The notes: a model not told the origin generated them from the sequence alone. Numbered from the stretch's first letter, positions 12,086-21,236 are shown. The stretch is 64,000 nt of DNA from Martelella endophytica (GCF_000960975.1 NZ_CP010803.1:248001-312000); one strand, 5' to 3'. Translations and numbers: made by a program.

Positions 12086-15035
12086 GGATGCGGGCTCCTT
12101 CCTTGTCATAGAATATCGGATCGACCACCTCGACGGCGATCGAGCGACCGGGCATCGGGACATAGAGCGTCGTGCCCTTCAGCTGATGGCCATCCTTGAC
12201 GACCGCCATGGCGATCCCGCTTTGCAGGTTCTCCGACCAGTAGGCCGAGGTGACGTGGCCGAGCATCGGCACCGGCTTTGCCGCATTCGCATCGGCAACG
12301 ATCTGCGCGCCCTCCTCCAGCACCAGCCGAGGATTGTTCTTGACCGTCAGCCCGACGAGCTGCTTGCGGCCGCCGGCCACAAGGTCCGGGCGTTTCAGGC
12401 CGCGTATACCGACGAAATCGGCCTTCTTCTTCGACACCGCCCAGCCCATGCCAAGATCATAAGGGGTCACTGTGCCGTCAGTGTCCTGACCGACGACGAT
12501 ATACCCCTTCTCGGCGCGCAGCACATGCATGGTCTCGGTACCATAGGCACAGCCGCCAAGGCCCTGCGCCCGTTCGAAGATCGTCTCCCAGACGGCGGCG
12601 CCGTAATCGGCCGGCACATTGATCTCGAAGCCGAGTTCGCCCGTGAACGAGACCCGGAACAACCGCGCCGGGACGCCGCAGACCATGCATTCGGCGAGGC
12701 TCATATGCGGGAAGGCCTCGTTTGCAATATCGACGCCCTCGACAAACGGGGCGACGATCTCGCGCGCCTTCGGCCCCTGCACCGCAATCACCGCCCACTG
12801 CTCCGTGGTTGAGGTCAGCCAGACATTCAGATGCGGGAACTCGGTTTGCAGATAGTCTTCCATCAGATTCAGAACACGCGGCGCACCGCCGGTCGTCGTC
12901 GTCACATGGAAGCGGTCGTCGGCCAGCCTGCCGACGACACCGTCGTCATAGACATAGCCGTCCTCGCGCAGCATCAGGCCATAGCGGCACTTGCCGGGCT
13001 TCAGCGTCGACCAGGCGTTGGAATACATCAGGTTCATGAAGGCTTCGGCATCCGGGCCGACGACCTCGATCTTGCCGAGCGTCGAGGCATCGAACACCCC
13101 GGCCGCCTGCCGCGCCGTCCGGCATTCGCGGTTGACGGCATCCTCCTTGGTCTCGCCTGCGCGGGGAAAATACCAGGCACGCTTCCAGTTTCCGACATCC
13201 TCGAAGGCGGCGCCCTGCCTTTCCGCCCAATCATACATCGGCGTCTTGCGCGCCGGATCGAAGAGCTCGTCCCGCGAATGGCCGACCAGCGTGCCGAAGC
13301 TCACCGGCGTGAAAGGCTGGCGGAAGGTCGTGAGGCCCACTTCGGGGATCGGTCGGTCGAGCACTTCCGCCGCAATCGCTAGACCGTGCATGTTGGAAAG
13401 CTTGCCCTGATCGGAGGCCATGCCATTGGTGGTGAAGCGCTTGATGTGCTCGATCGAGGCCATGCCCTCATGCACGGCCTGACGGATATCCTTGGCGCAG
13501 ACATCGTGCTGATAGTCGATGAAGGCCTTGGCGTGGCTTGCGGCGGTCTCGTCTTCGCCGAGCATGCCGCCGGTCCAGGCAAACTGGTTCTCGGCCGCAA
13601 TCTCGGCAAAGCCGCCGCCTTCGGCAGCCGCCTCCGCCACCAGCGCCGCAATCGCGTCCGTGCCGTTGCAGGCGCCGACCGAGACTGCGTTCTGGACATG
13701 GGTGCCGGGCACGAAGCGTTCATGCTCGGCATCGAACACCAGCTTGCCGCGCGACTGCGAGAACAGGTGCACCGACGGCGTCCAGCCGGCCGAGGTGATC
13801 AGCGCGTCGATCGCGTAATCCCGCGTCCTGCCGCCATCCTTCGCCTTCACCCGCATGGACCTGACCCTGAGCCGCCCCCTGGTGCCGGTGACGGTGTGGT
13901 GAGTGAGAAGCTTGATGTCGAGCGCTTTCGCCATTTCGGCAAGGCCGGGGCCCGGCTCGGCACGGCTGTCGACGATCGCCACCACTTTCACGCCGGCCCG
14001 CTTCAGGTCGAACGCCGCCTCATAGGCGGAATCATGGGCGCAGTAGACGCCGACCCGCTCACCGACGGCAACGCCATAGTGATTGAGATAGAGCCGCGCG
14101 GCCGAGGCCAGCATGATACCCGGCCGGTCATTGGCCGGAAACACCATCGGCCGCTCGATGGCGCCGGTCGCAAGCACCACCTTTTCGGCGCGTACCTGCC
14201 AGAGCCGCTCGCGCGGCCCATCGGCCTTGGCACTCGGCAGATGATCGGTCAGCCGTTCGGCAAGCCCGAGGAAATTGTGATTGTAGTAGCCGAACGCTGT
14301 CGTGCGCGGCAGATAGCGGACATTCGGCATGCTTTCGAGCACGTTCAGCGTATCGATCGCCCACTGATAGCCCGGTTGGCCATCGATCGTGGTCTCGCTT
14401 TCATATTGCAGCGCCCCGCCCGGCTCAGGCTTCTCGTCGCAGAGGATGACGTCCTTGCCGGTACGTGCAGCCGACAGCGCGGCCGTCAGCCCGGCCAGAC
14501 CGGCGCCGACCACCAGCACGTCGCAGTGGATATAGCGGCAGGCATAATGATCCGGATCCTCTTCCTTCGGCGCTTCCCCGAGGCCCGCCGCTCGGCGGAT
14601 CGCCGGCTCATAGAGCTTGTGCCAGGCCGCACGCGGCCACATGAAGGTCTTGTAGTAGAAGCCGGCGATCAGGAACGGCGACAGGAAATCGTTGACCGCG
14701 CCAACATCGAAGGAGAGCGATGGCCAGCGGTTCTGCGAGCCCGCCTTCATGCCGTCGAACACCTCCTGCACCGGGCCGCGCACATTCGGCTGCCGCCTTG
14801 CGCTGTCGCGGGCGATATCGAATAGCGCGTTAGGCTCTTCCGAGCCCGCCGTCAGGAAGCCGCGCGGGCGGTGATACTTGTAGGAACGGCCGACAAGATG
14901 GATGCCGTTGGCGAGCAGTGCCGAAGCCAGCGTGTCGCCCTCGAGCGCAGTATAGGTCTTGCCGTCGAAGGAGAAACGGACGGTCTTTGCCGGCGTCAGC
15001 CGCCCCTTGCCGGCAATGCGGAACGCGCCGCTCAT
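12078..15035 (-). CDS. soxA: Sarcosine oxidase alpha subunit
   Basis: The 985-residue large subunit carries the noncovalent cofactors and the folate site. Domains in order: an N-terminal ferredoxin-like segment (FSFDGKTYTALEGDTLASALLANG), a Rossmann NAD/FAD domain (VLVVGAGLAGLTAALSAARTG, about residues 170-190), a second dinucleotide-binding region, and a C-terminal GcvT-like tetrahydrofolate domain from about residue 600 onward. The start at 15035 overlaps the end of soxD by 4 bp. The length and domain order match known SoxA proteins. Confidence 0.96.
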   Translation of the reverse strand: MSGAFRIAGKGRLTPAKTVRFSFDGKTYTALEGDTLASALLANGIHLVGRSYKYHRPRGFLTAGSEEPNALFDIARDSARRQPNVRGPVQEVFDGMKAGSQNRWPSLSFDVGAVNDFLSPFLIAGFYYKTFMWPRAAWHKLYEPAIRRAAGLGEAPKEEDPDHYACRYIHCDVLVVGAGLAGLTAALSAARTGKDVILCDEKPEPGGALQYESETTIDGQPGYQWAIDTLNVLESMPNVRYLPRTTAFGYYNHNFLGLAERLTDHLPSAKADGPRERLWQVRAEKVVLATGAIERPMVFPANDRPGIMLASAARLYLNHYGVAVGERVGVYCAHDSAYEAAFDLKRAGVKVVAIVDSRAEPGPGLAEMAKALDIKLLTHHTVTGTRGRLRVRSMRVKAKDGGRTRDYAIDALITSAGWTPSVHLFSQSRGKLVFDAEHERFVPGTHVQNAVSVGACNGTDAIAALVAEAAAEGGGFAEIAAENQFAWTGGMLGEDETAASHAKAFIDYQHDVCAKDIRQAVHEGMASIEHIKRFTTNGMASDQGKLSNMHGLAIAAEVLDRPIPEVGLTTFRQPFTPVSFGTLVGHSRDELFDPARKTPMYDWAERQGAAFEDVGNWKRAWYFPRAGETKEDAVNRECRTARQAAGVFDASTLGKIEVVGPDAEAFMNLMYSNAWSTLKPGKCRYGLMLREDGYVYDDGVVGRLADDRFHVTTTTGGAPRVLNLMEDYLQTEFPHLNVWLTSTTEQWAVIAVQGPKAREIVAPFVEGVDIANEAFPHMSLAECMVCGVPARLFRVSFTGELGFEINVPADYGAAVWETIFERAQGLGGCAYGTETMHVLRAEKGYIVVGQDTDGTVTPYDLGMGWAVSKKKADFVGIRGLKRPDLVAGGRKQLVGLTVKNNPRLVLEEGAQIVADANAAKPVPMLGHVTSAYWSENLQSGIAMAVVKDGHQLKGTTLYVPMPGRSIAVEVVDPIFYDKEGARIHG

Positions 15036-15328
15036 CGGCCTTCTCCCTGAAGTTCGGCAGGCTTCGGCTCGCCGGCCCTGTATGTCGCGACAAAACGATC
15101 GGTCACCGTATCGCGGGCGGCGTTGAAGAACCGGCCGCAGCCGCGGATATGGCGCCAGCGCTCGAAATGCAGGCCCTTCGGATTGCTGCGCATGAAGAAA
15201 TAGTTGGCGAAATCCTCGTCGGAGATCTCGGCGATATTCTCCGGCCGGGCGATATGGGCCTCGCCGGCGGCGGCGAATTCCAGTTCGCTCCGCGCCTCAC
15301 CACAATAGGGACAATGAATGAGCAGCAT
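15032..15328 (-). CDS. soxD: Sarcosine oxidase delta subunit
   Basis: A 98-residue zinc-binding subunit of heterotetrameric sarcosine oxidase. It opens with LIHCPYCGEARSELEF, giving the CPYC zinc ligands, and has the conserved YFFMRSNPKGLHFERWRHIRGCGRFF segment (cited here as its two halves YFFMRSNPKG and RWRHIRGCGRFF), which supplies further His/Cys ligands. It overlaps soxA by 4 bp. Its start lies only 4 bp downstream of the stop of the alpha/beta hydrolase gene on the same strand. Confidence 0.95.
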   Translation of the reverse strand: MLLIHCPYCGEARSELEFAAAGEAHIARPENIAEISDEDFANYFFMRSNPKGLHFERWRHIRGCGRFFNAARDTVTDRFVATYRAGEPKPAELQGEGR

Positions 15329-15332
15329 GGTT

Positions 15333-16169
15333 TCAGTTTCCCTTCAGTCCGGGCAGGGCGCCGGGTATCGCATTGAGAGCATCGAGAACAGCGCGCGGAG
15401 CCTCGAGTTGCGGCATGTGGCCGACGCCGGGGATCGGATGCAGGCCCACCCCGATCTTGCCCGCCAGCACGTGACCGCGCTTGATCGGGATCCACGGATC
15501 CTGCTCGCCCCACAGCACCGCGACCGGGCAATCGATCCGCCCGAGCCTGTCGGCGAATTCGTCGGTGAAACGGTCGTCGGCCTGGGCAAACTGCCGGTAG
15601 AAACTGACATGCCCTTCCGGCGTGAGCCACGGGGAAACCAGTTCGCGCAGGTCGTGAGCATCGATGTCGCTGACAAGGGCACCCTTGATGTAGGCTCCCA
15701 CAATCGCGGCATGGATATGCGGCGGAAGCGGAGTGAAGGCATCCACATGGCGACCGACATGATCGAAGAAATCCGATCCCCACGGGCTCAGCGCCACGAC
15801 ATTCATCAAGATGAGCTCGTGATAGGCGACATCATGAAGCAGATGCGCGCGAAGCGTCACCGCGCCACCGAAATCATGGGCGAAGACGGTGGGTTCGTCG
15901 ATCTGCCAGAATTCCAGCATTTCCCTGAACACCTGTCCCTGAACGTCAAGCCCGGTAGCCTGCTCCGGGTTCTTGTCGGAGCGTCCGAAGCCGGGCATGT
16001 CATACCAGTAGACGGTGTAGGCCCTTGAAAGCGGCAGAACGAGGCAATGCCAGGAATAGGACGACCACGGCCAGCCATGGGCGAGCACGAGCGGCGGTCC
16101 CTCGCCCGCACGGCCCCAGGCCACCGTTCCGGCGCTGGTCTCTGCCCTTTCGCTGACGTTCCAGAGCAT
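15333..16169 (-). CDS. Alpha/beta hydrolase with Asp nucleophile, inside sox operon
   Basis: A 278-residue alpha/beta-hydrolase starting at MLWNVSERAE. The oxyanion motif HGWPW is at residues 31-35. The nucleophile elbow reads AHDFGG with Asp at about residue 99, not Ser. GEQDPW follows near residue 224 and the catalytic His is in GVGHMPQ near residue 250. An Asp nucleophile with HGxP is the pattern of epoxide hydrolases and haloalkane or haloacetate dehalogenases, so it should attack an epoxide or C-halogen bond rather than an ester; the substrate is unknown. The gene lies 11 bp downstream of soxB and 4 bp upstream of soxD, so it is embedded in the sarcosine oxidase operon. A longer upstream frame would overlap soxB and is rejected. 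Confidence 0.9.
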   Translation of the reverse strand: MLWNVSERAETSAGTVAWGRAGEGPPLVLAHGWPWSSYSWHCLVLPLSRAYTVYWYDMPGFGRSDKNPEQATGLDVQGQVFREMLEFWQIDEPTVFAHDFGGAVTLRAHLLHDVAYHELILMNVVALSPWGSDFFDHVGRHVDAFTPLPPHIHAAIVGAYIKGALVSDIDAHDLRELVSPWLTPEGHVSFYRQFAQADDRFTDEFADRLGRIDCPVAVLWGEQDPWIPIKRGHVLAGKIGVGLHPIPGVGHMPQLEAPRAVLDALNAIPGALPGLKGN

Positions 16170-16180
16170 CCGTCCTCCCC

Positions 16181-17434
16181 TCAGTGCGCGACGGCCGCGG
16201 CGGCGGCTTCGTCGATCAGGCGACCGGTGCGATAACGATCGAGCGTGAGGCCCGCCGCGAGCTTGTGCGGCTCGCCTTTGGCGATCAGGTGCGCGAACAG
16301 ATGGGCCGAACCCGGTGTTGCCTTGAAGCCGCCCGTGCCCCAGCCGCAATTGACGTAGAGGCCCGGCACCGGCGTGACGCTCTGGATCGGCGAGCGGTCC
16401 GGCGTGTTGTCGGTGATGCCGCCCCACTGGCGCATCATCTTCACCCGGCGGAAGATCGGAAACAGTTCGCAGATGGCATCGAGCGTGTGGGTGATGATCT
16501 GCAGTCCACCGGTCTGGGAATAGGAATTGTACTGGTCGGTGCCAGCCCCGATCACCAGTTCGCCCTTGTCTGATTGCGAGATATAGGCGTGGACCGAGTT
16601 CGACATGACGACGCAGGGAAAGATCGGCTTCAGCGGCTCCGACACCAGCGCCTGCAGCGGCTGGCTTTCGAGCGGCAGGCGGACGTCCGCCATCGCCATC
16701 ACCACCGAATTATGACCGGAGGCGGAAACGCCGATCTTCTTCGCGCCGATGAAGCCCTTCGACGTCTCGACACCCGTGACCGCGCCATCCGGCCCGCGGC
16801 GGATCGCCTTGACCTCGCAGTTCTGGATGATGTGGACGCCGCGGTCGGACGCCGCGCGGCCATAGCCCCAGACCACCGCATCATGGCGGGCCGTGCCGCC
16901 CCGTCGCTGCAGGGCCGCACCGTTGATCGGATAGCGGGCGCTGGCCGAAATATCGAGGGGCGGACAGTAGTCCTTCGCCTCAACGGGCGTCAGCCAATCA
17001 TTGTCGATGCCATAGAGCCGGTTTGCATGGACATGCCGCTTGAACGACTGGCGGTCATGTTCGTTGTGCGACAGCATCATCACGCCCCGTGGCGAATACA
17101 TGACATTGTAATTGAGGTCGAGCGACAGGCCTTCCCAGAGCTTCAGCGAGTGCTCGTAGATGTCCATGCTCTCGTCGTAGAGATAGTTGGAGCGCACGAT
17201 GGTGGTGTTGCGGCCGGTGTTGCCGCCGCCGATCCAGCCTTTCTCGAGCACGGCGATGTTGGTGATGCCGTGCTCTTTGGCCAGATAATAGGCCGCACCG
17301 ATGCCATGACCGCCGCCACCGATGATGATGACGTCATATTCGCTCTTCGGCTCAGGCGAGGTCCAGTGCTTCTCCCACCCCTTGTGGTGTCGCATCGCCT
17401 CCCGCGCCAGGGCGAAAACGGAATATCTGCGCAT
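16181..17434 (-). CDS. soxB: Sarcosine oxidase beta subunit
   Basis: The 417-residue catalytic subunit oxidises sarcosine at a noncovalent FAD and passes electrons to a covalently bound FMN. The Rossmann motif VIIIGGGGHGIGAAYYLAKE is near residue 35. GGTARHDAVVWGYGRAA contains the His expected to bind FMN covalently. NCGWGTGGFKATPGS near the C-terminus is family-typical. I chose the start at 17434 (MRRYSVFALAREAMRHHKGW) because this is the conserved SoxB N-terminus; upstream in-frame codons look non-homologous. It is the first gene of the minus-strand operon soxB-hydrolase-soxD-soxA-soxG. Confidence 0.96.
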   Translation of the reverse strand: MRRYSVFALAREAMRHHKGWEKHWTSPEPKSEYDVIIIGGGGHGIGAAYYLAKEHGITNIAVLEKGWIGGGNTGRNTTIVRSNYLYDESMDIYEHSLKLWEGLSLDLNYNVMYSPRGVMMLSHNEHDRQSFKRHVHANRLYGIDNDWLTPVEAKDYCPPLDISASARYPINGAALQRRGGTARHDAVVWGYGRAASDRGVHIIQNCEVKAIRRGPDGAVTGVETSKGFIGAKKIGVSASGHNSVVMAMADVRLPLESQPLQALVSEPLKPIFPCVVMSNSVHAYISQSDKGELVIGAGTDQYNSYSQTGGLQIITHTLDAICELFPIFRRVKMMRQWGGITDNTPDRSPIQSVTPVPGLYVNCGWGTGGFKATPGSAHLFAHLIAKGEPHKLAAGLTLDRYRTGRLIDEAAAAAVAH

Positions 17435-17739
17435 CTTCAGGCTCCATCGGTTCCGCAGCCGGCCAAGGCCGCCGCCCCTATACCAATCGCAAATCGAAAT
17501 GGGGTGCAACGTCCTTTTTGCGACGCTTTTGCGACCCGCCTTCGACATCGCCTGATCGCCCTGGTGGACAGGCCGGCGAAAATAATCGCGGCGCGGCGGC
17601 GCAATGGCTTCGCTTTGGACTGGACTCACGCGCTCCAATCTGCTATCCGCGACGCCAGTAATGGGCGAGGCTGCCCGAACGATACACCGATGACGCCTGC
17701 CGGGCAGGCCGCCACACGAAAGATAGGAACGGGATACAC
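17435..17739. other. Intergenic region between divergent soxB and rpsU
   Basis: About 300 bp without a supported gene. It must hold the promoters of the minus-strand sox operon and of rpsU. I see no convincing -35/-10 pair, no clear palindrome and no RNA gene. A short GGA-containing site (taggaacggg) lies upstream of the rpsU GTG start. Confidence 0.5.
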
Positions 17740-17952
17740 GTGCAAGTACTTGTCCGCGACAACAATGTTGACCAGGCTCTCCGCGCTCTCAAGAAGAAGA
17801 TGCAGCGCGAAGGTATTTTCCGCGAAATGAAGATGCGCGACTTCTACGAAAAGCCCTCGCAGAAGCGTGCGCGCGAAAAGGCCGAAGCCATCCGTCGCGT
17901 TCGCAAGCTGGCGCGCAAGCGCGCGATCCGTGAAGGTCTCGTTTCGCGCTGA
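17740..17952 (+). CDS. rpsU: 30S ribosomal protein S21
   Basis: A 70-residue basic protein of the small ribosomal subunit that takes part in initiation on some mRNAs. [20 protein letters not shown] and the Arg/Lys-rich C-terminus ([16 protein letters not shown]) are unmistakable. The start codon is GTG; no ATG is available in frame nearby and the conserved MQVLV N-terminus fixes it. It is monocistronic, followed after about 35 bp by a stem-loop with a T-run. Confidence 0.97.
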   Translation: MQVLVRDNNVDQALRALKKKMQREGIFREMKMRDFYEKPSQKRAREKAEAIRRVRKLARKRAIREGLVSR

Positions 17953-17986
17953 TTGTCGTTTTTTCGGCACAATGAAGCGTTCTTCT

Positions 17987-18013
17987 GGCGGGAGCTCATG
18001 CCCCCGCCTTTTT
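17987..18013 (+). terminator. Rho-independent terminator after rpsU
   Basis: A GGCGGG / CCCGCC stem with a roughly ten-base loop is followed by five Ts, 34 bp after the rpsU stop. Confidence 0.7.
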
Positions 18014-18127
18014 CTTTGGTAGTTGTTTACCTTGGTCGTGTAGCGATCGTCGCAGCGCACGCCGGAACAATCCGGCCGCTGTCGGCTTATCGGGTGACGG
18101 AACAGATTCACGCTTGAGAGGATGAAG

Positions 18128-18991
18128 ATGACACGCAACATCGCTGGCAATGGAAGAACCGGAACCGGACACGCGCTCCGCGCCATCCTGACCGCCGGTG
18201 CGATGGGCCTGCTCGCCTCCTGCTCGACCACCGACATGATGAACCAGAACGTCGTCTCGATCGACGCTTCGCAAGGGTCGGAACAGAACATCTCTTCGCT
18301 GTCACAGGTGATTGCCGCCAATCCGAACGATCCGGGCGCCTACAATGTGCGCGGCGCCGCCTATGGGCGCGCCGGTGACGACCGCCGGGCGATGGACGAC
18401 TTCAACCGCGCCCTGCAGCTCGATCCGAACTACTATCAGGCCTATGCCAACCGTGCCCTGATCGAGCGCAGCCTCGGCCGCCAGATGGAAGCGCTGAACG
18501 ACTATAACCGGGCGCTGCAGATCAATCCGGATTACGACATCGCCTATATCGGCCGCGGCAATCTCTATCGCGAGGCCGGCCAGCAGAACGATGCGCTGAG
18601 CGACTATACCCGCGCGATCAATCTGAACACCACCGATCCGCGCGCCTATCACAATCGCGGCCTGATCTATCAGCAGCGCGGCCAGCAGGAACAGGCAATT
18701 GCCGATTTCTCCTCCGCGATCTCGCTCGCACCCAAGGCGCCCTACCCCTACAATGGCCGCGGCGTCTCGTATCTGGCGCTCAACGACGACCAGAACGCGA
18801 AGGCCGACTTCACCAAGGCTCTGGCGCTCGACCAGCAGAACGCCGAGAGCTGGGCCAATATGGGTCTGATCTTCGAGCGCGAGGGCGATTTCCAGAAGGC
18901 CGCGTCCTACTACCAGAAGGCCAAGGCGCTGAACCCCAGCTATCAGCCCGCCATCCAGGGCCTGCAGCGCGTCGCCGGCGGAGCGGCATAA
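18128..18991 (+). CDS. TPR-repeat lipoprotein (NlpI-like)
   Basis: Secreted lipoprotein of tetratricopeptide repeats. I prefer the ATG at 18128 over 18122 because the gagagg ribosome binding site abuts the first ATG but is 6 bp from the second. The lipobox LLASC (Cys about residue 31) follows a hydrophobic stretch. From about residue 65 to the end there are roughly six degenerate 34-residue TPRs, e.g. AYNVRGAAYGRAGDDRRAMD, each with the DFNRALQLDPN-type helix B. Such proteins scaffold envelope protein complexes; no specific partner is encoded next to it. Monocistronic with its own terminator. Confidence 0.88.
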   Translation: MTRNIAGNGRTGTGHALRAILTAGAMGLLASCSTTDMMNQNVVSIDASQGSEQNISSLSQVIAANPNDPGAYNVRGAAYGRAGDDRRAMDDFNRALQLDPNYYQAYANRALIERSLGRQMEALNDYNRALQINPDYDIAYIGRGNLYREAGQQNDALSDYTRAINLNTTDPRAYHNRGLIYQQRGQQEQAIADFSSAISLAPKAPYPYNGRGVSYLALNDDQNAKADFTKALALDQQNAESWANMGLIFEREGDFQKAASYYQKAKALNPSYQPAIQGLQRVAGGAA

Positions 18992-19037
18992 GCGGCACAC
19001 TACCCAACTTTTTGAACGCGGCTTGTCCGTGACTGAT

Positions 19038-19062
19038 AAGGGCGCCTTGTGGGCGCCCTTTT
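19038..19062 (+). terminator. Rho-independent terminator after TPR lipoprotein gene
   Basis: A perfect 9-bp stem AAGGGCGCC / GGCGCCCTT with loop TTGTG runs into a short T tract, 46 bp after the stop codon. Confidence 0.8.
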
Positions 19063-19118
19063 GCGTTGCTCAGCATCGCCCCAAATCCGGGCACGGCGCA
19101 AGAAGCAATGACGCCGGC

Positions 19119-20627
19119 TTAGCGCTCAAGCTTCAGATTGATCGGCAGGCTGAAGGAATGCGAGTTGCCGGAATAGCTTGACGGAAATGAACCGAATGGA
19201 CCGGCCGAACGGGCGCGCTGCAACACGATGGCATCGACGGCCCCGTTGCCGGAGGATCGGGCAAGCGACAGTGAGGCGATGCCGCCGCCGCGGTTGAGCG
19301 TCATGCGCACCACGACGGTGGCGTTGAGCGGACCGTGACCGCGATAATAGCGTTCCACCGCGACGGCTCGGCGCAGGCGGCTTCCGACCTTGCCGGCATA
19401 ATTGGCCATAGCCGCCGCGCCATCGCCCGTGGAGCCCGTCCGCGCGCTCGCTGCCTTCGTCGCACCGCTGCTGGCGGTGGCGGTGGCGGCACCCCGGCGG
19501 GCATTCTGGCTCGATTGACCGCCGGAACCGGATGTCTGGCGCTGAACCGTGCGTCTCGGGGTCGGCGGCGGCTCGGCGGCCTTGCGAGCAGCGACCTGGT
19601 CTTCGGGCAGCGGTTCGTTTTCCCACGGCGACGGTTGGGGAACCGGCGGGGCGATGTCGAATTCCGGGTCATCGATGGTGGCTGTCACCGTTTCGCTCGG
19701 CGCAGACGTGGCCCGCAGCGGCGTGTCGGCAGCCGGAGGGGTTGCTTCGAGCGGCTCGGACGGCAGGGCCGCGGCGGTTTCCGGCGGCGGCGCTTCCGCA
19801 GCCTCGGGCGTCACGGCGCTCGCCGCTTCCGGCGGCAGGGCCTCCGCCGTCTCTGCGACTACGGCCGGCGGCGGCGCGGAGGGGGGAACGGCATCGGGCG
19901 ACAAGGCCTCGCTCGGCGCAACCGCCAGAACCTCCGGTTCCGGCCGCGGCAGGGCGGGCGAAACGGGCGTTTCGGCCGGAGCCGCCGGCAGTGCCTCCAT
20001 TGCCGGCGTTTCGGCGACCTCGGGTCGCGGCGCCTGCGCCTGCTCCACCGGTCGGGTGGCCTCCAGCGGCTCGGCCGTCACGGCCCTTGCCGTTTCAACC
20101 GGCACCGGCTGGGCCTCGACCTCCACGGGCGTCTCGATCACATCCTCACCCGCAGCCAAGGCATCGGCGTCGCCGTTTCCAAGCGAAACCACATTGACGA
20201 CGACGCCACCTTCTTCCTGCGGCGCCTCCGGCACCGGCTTGGCGACATTCATCACCATGGCAAAGACGAGCGCGTGGAAGATCACCGAGCCGAGTGCGGC
20301 CGACGACATCACCTGGCGCTTGCGGCCCGCGGCCAGCGGCACGAGGCGCGGCAGCGTCGGTGCGATCATTTCGGCGTCGGCTTCGGAGAGTTCCGGCCCG
20401 GCAGCCACCGGTGGAGGCGCCTCGGTCTTTGGCGCGAGCGGCACAGCCTTGGCGTTTGCCTGGCTCAGTAGCTCGAAGACCACGGCATCGAAGCGATTGT
20501 CGGCTGCGGTATCGACCTCGATTTCCGGAGGCGTGACGACGGGCTCCCCGTCCGCCTCCTCGCGTGCGGGGCTATCCAGCATGCCGCCTGGCAAGCCTCT
20601 GGCAAACATAGACCTGTCGTCCATCAT
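19119..20627 (-). CDS. tonB: TonB-family energy transducer with long N-terminal extension
   Basis: Couples the inner-membrane proton-motive force to TonB-dependent outer-membrane receptors. In its 502 residues a single membrane helix lies at about 106-128 and carries the TonB-type Ser-x3-His pair (GSVIFHALVF, Ser114/His118). A long Pro/Glu/Ala-rich periplasmic spanner follows, and the C-terminal domain (about 415-502) contains YRGHGPLNATVVVRMTLN and INLKLER at the end. Unlike E. coli TonB, about 105 residues precede the membrane helix and should be cytoplasmic. It is preceded on the same strand by a small periplasmic protein gene, and the pair is divergent from hemP-hmuSTUV. Rhizobial tonB is known next to hmu genes, so a heme-uptake role is a good inference. 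ExbB/ExbD are not in this window. Confidence 0.9.
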   Translation of the reverse strand: MMDDRSMFARGLPGGMLDSPAREEADGEPVVTPPEIEVDTAADNRFDAVVFELLSQANAKAVPLAPKTEAPPPVAAGPELSEADAEMIAPTLPRLVPLAAGRKRQVMSSAALGSVIFHALVFAMVMNVAKPVPEAPQEEGGVVVNVVSLGNGDADALAAGEDVIETPVEVEAQPVPVETARAVTAEPLEATRPVEQAQAPRPEVAETPAMEALPAAPAETPVSPALPRPEPEVLAVAPSEALSPDAVPPSAPPPAVVAETAEALPPEAASAVTPEAAEAPPPETAAALPSEPLEATPPAADTPLRATSAPSETVTATIDDPEFDIAPPVPQPSPWENEPLPEDQVAARKAAEPPPTPRRTVQRQTSGSGGQSSQNARRGAATATASSGATKAASARTGSTGDGAAAMANYAGKVGSRLRRAVAVERYYRGHGPLNATVVVRMTLNRGGGIASLSLARSSGNGAVDAIVLQRARSAGPFGSFPSSYSGNSHSFSLPINLKLER

Positions 20628-20652
20628 TACCCCGAACCCAGTTTGTGGCCGT

Positions 20653-21102
20653 TCAGCCGTCGAAAGGAATGCCGGCCTTCGAATCAGTGGTCAGATTGGC
20701 CATGCAGTCGGCGCCGCCCGCTTCGCAGACCTTGATGTCGTTCAGCAGCAGTCCGCCCAGCGCATCGCAGGTCTGGCCGGGAAGCTCGAACTGGCGGACG
20801 CGCTTCTTGCCGGCCGGCAGCGTCAGGAAGTCCAGCATGGTCAGTCGATCCACCACGCCTTCGGCATTGAAGAGAGCCACTTCCGTCTGCAGGCTCTCGA
20901 TCGTCTCGGCAAGCTCGTTGTCGACAACGAAGGTCAGCTTGCAGCCGTTCTCCGTGGTCTCGAGCGAATTCAGCGAAATCGACAGGCCAGCCGGCGCCGG
21001 CGCATCCGAAGTCGTCTCGGCGTCCGTCGAGGCCGCCTCCTGAGCCATCAATGGCTGCGACAGGGCGAAAAGCGCGACGGCGGCGCTTGCGAATAGTTTC
21101 AT
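20653..21102 (-). CDS. Small secreted protein next to tonB
   Basis: A 149-residue protein with a clear signal peptide (MKLFASAAVALFALSQPLMA, cleavage probably after residue 20). The mature part has a Thr/Asp/Ala-rich linker and then a predicted beta-rich domain with four cysteines (in NGCKLTF, GQTCDAL, KVCEAGG and ADCMANL) that could form two disulfides. I do not recognise a characterised family. It lies 25 bp upstream of tonB on the same strand, and its start faces hemP across a 180-bp region containing two iron-box-like sites, so it may be an iron-regulated periplasmic accessory of the heme system (inference). Confidence 0.8.
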   Translation of the reverse strand: MKLFASAAVALFALSQPLMAQEAASTDAETTSDAPAPAGLSISLNSLETTENGCKLTFVVDNELAETIESLQTEVALFNAEGVVDRLTMLDFLTLPAGKKRVRQFELPGQTCDALGGLLLNDIKVCEAGGADCMANLTTDSKAGIPFDG

Positions 21103-21208
21103 CTCTCAAATCCCGGTTCAAATTTGGTGGTTGGCGACACGGGGCTGAGGCCCGCGCCACATTCTATCGGTCAACCGTCAAATCGTCTATTGCGTGGATA
21201 GACAAAGG

Positions 21209-21223
21209 TGATTAATGGAGTCA
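21209..21223. promoter_or_regulatory. Putative RirA (iron-responsive) box 1
   Basis: The 15-mer TGATTAATGGAGTCA fits the rhizobial IRO-box pattern TGA-N9-TCA bound by RirA, the Fe-S repressor of iron uptake genes. It lies 60 bp upstream of hemP, in the divergent tonB-side/hemP intergenic region, and 28 bp (start to start) from a second such site. Confidence 0.5.
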
Positions 21224-21236
21224 ACTTATAAAAACA

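Noticed and set aside
13386..14825. 479-codon plus-strand frame opposite soxA
   Set aside because: Mirror of soxA codon bias; rich in His, Arg and Asp, no start signal, no family resemblance.
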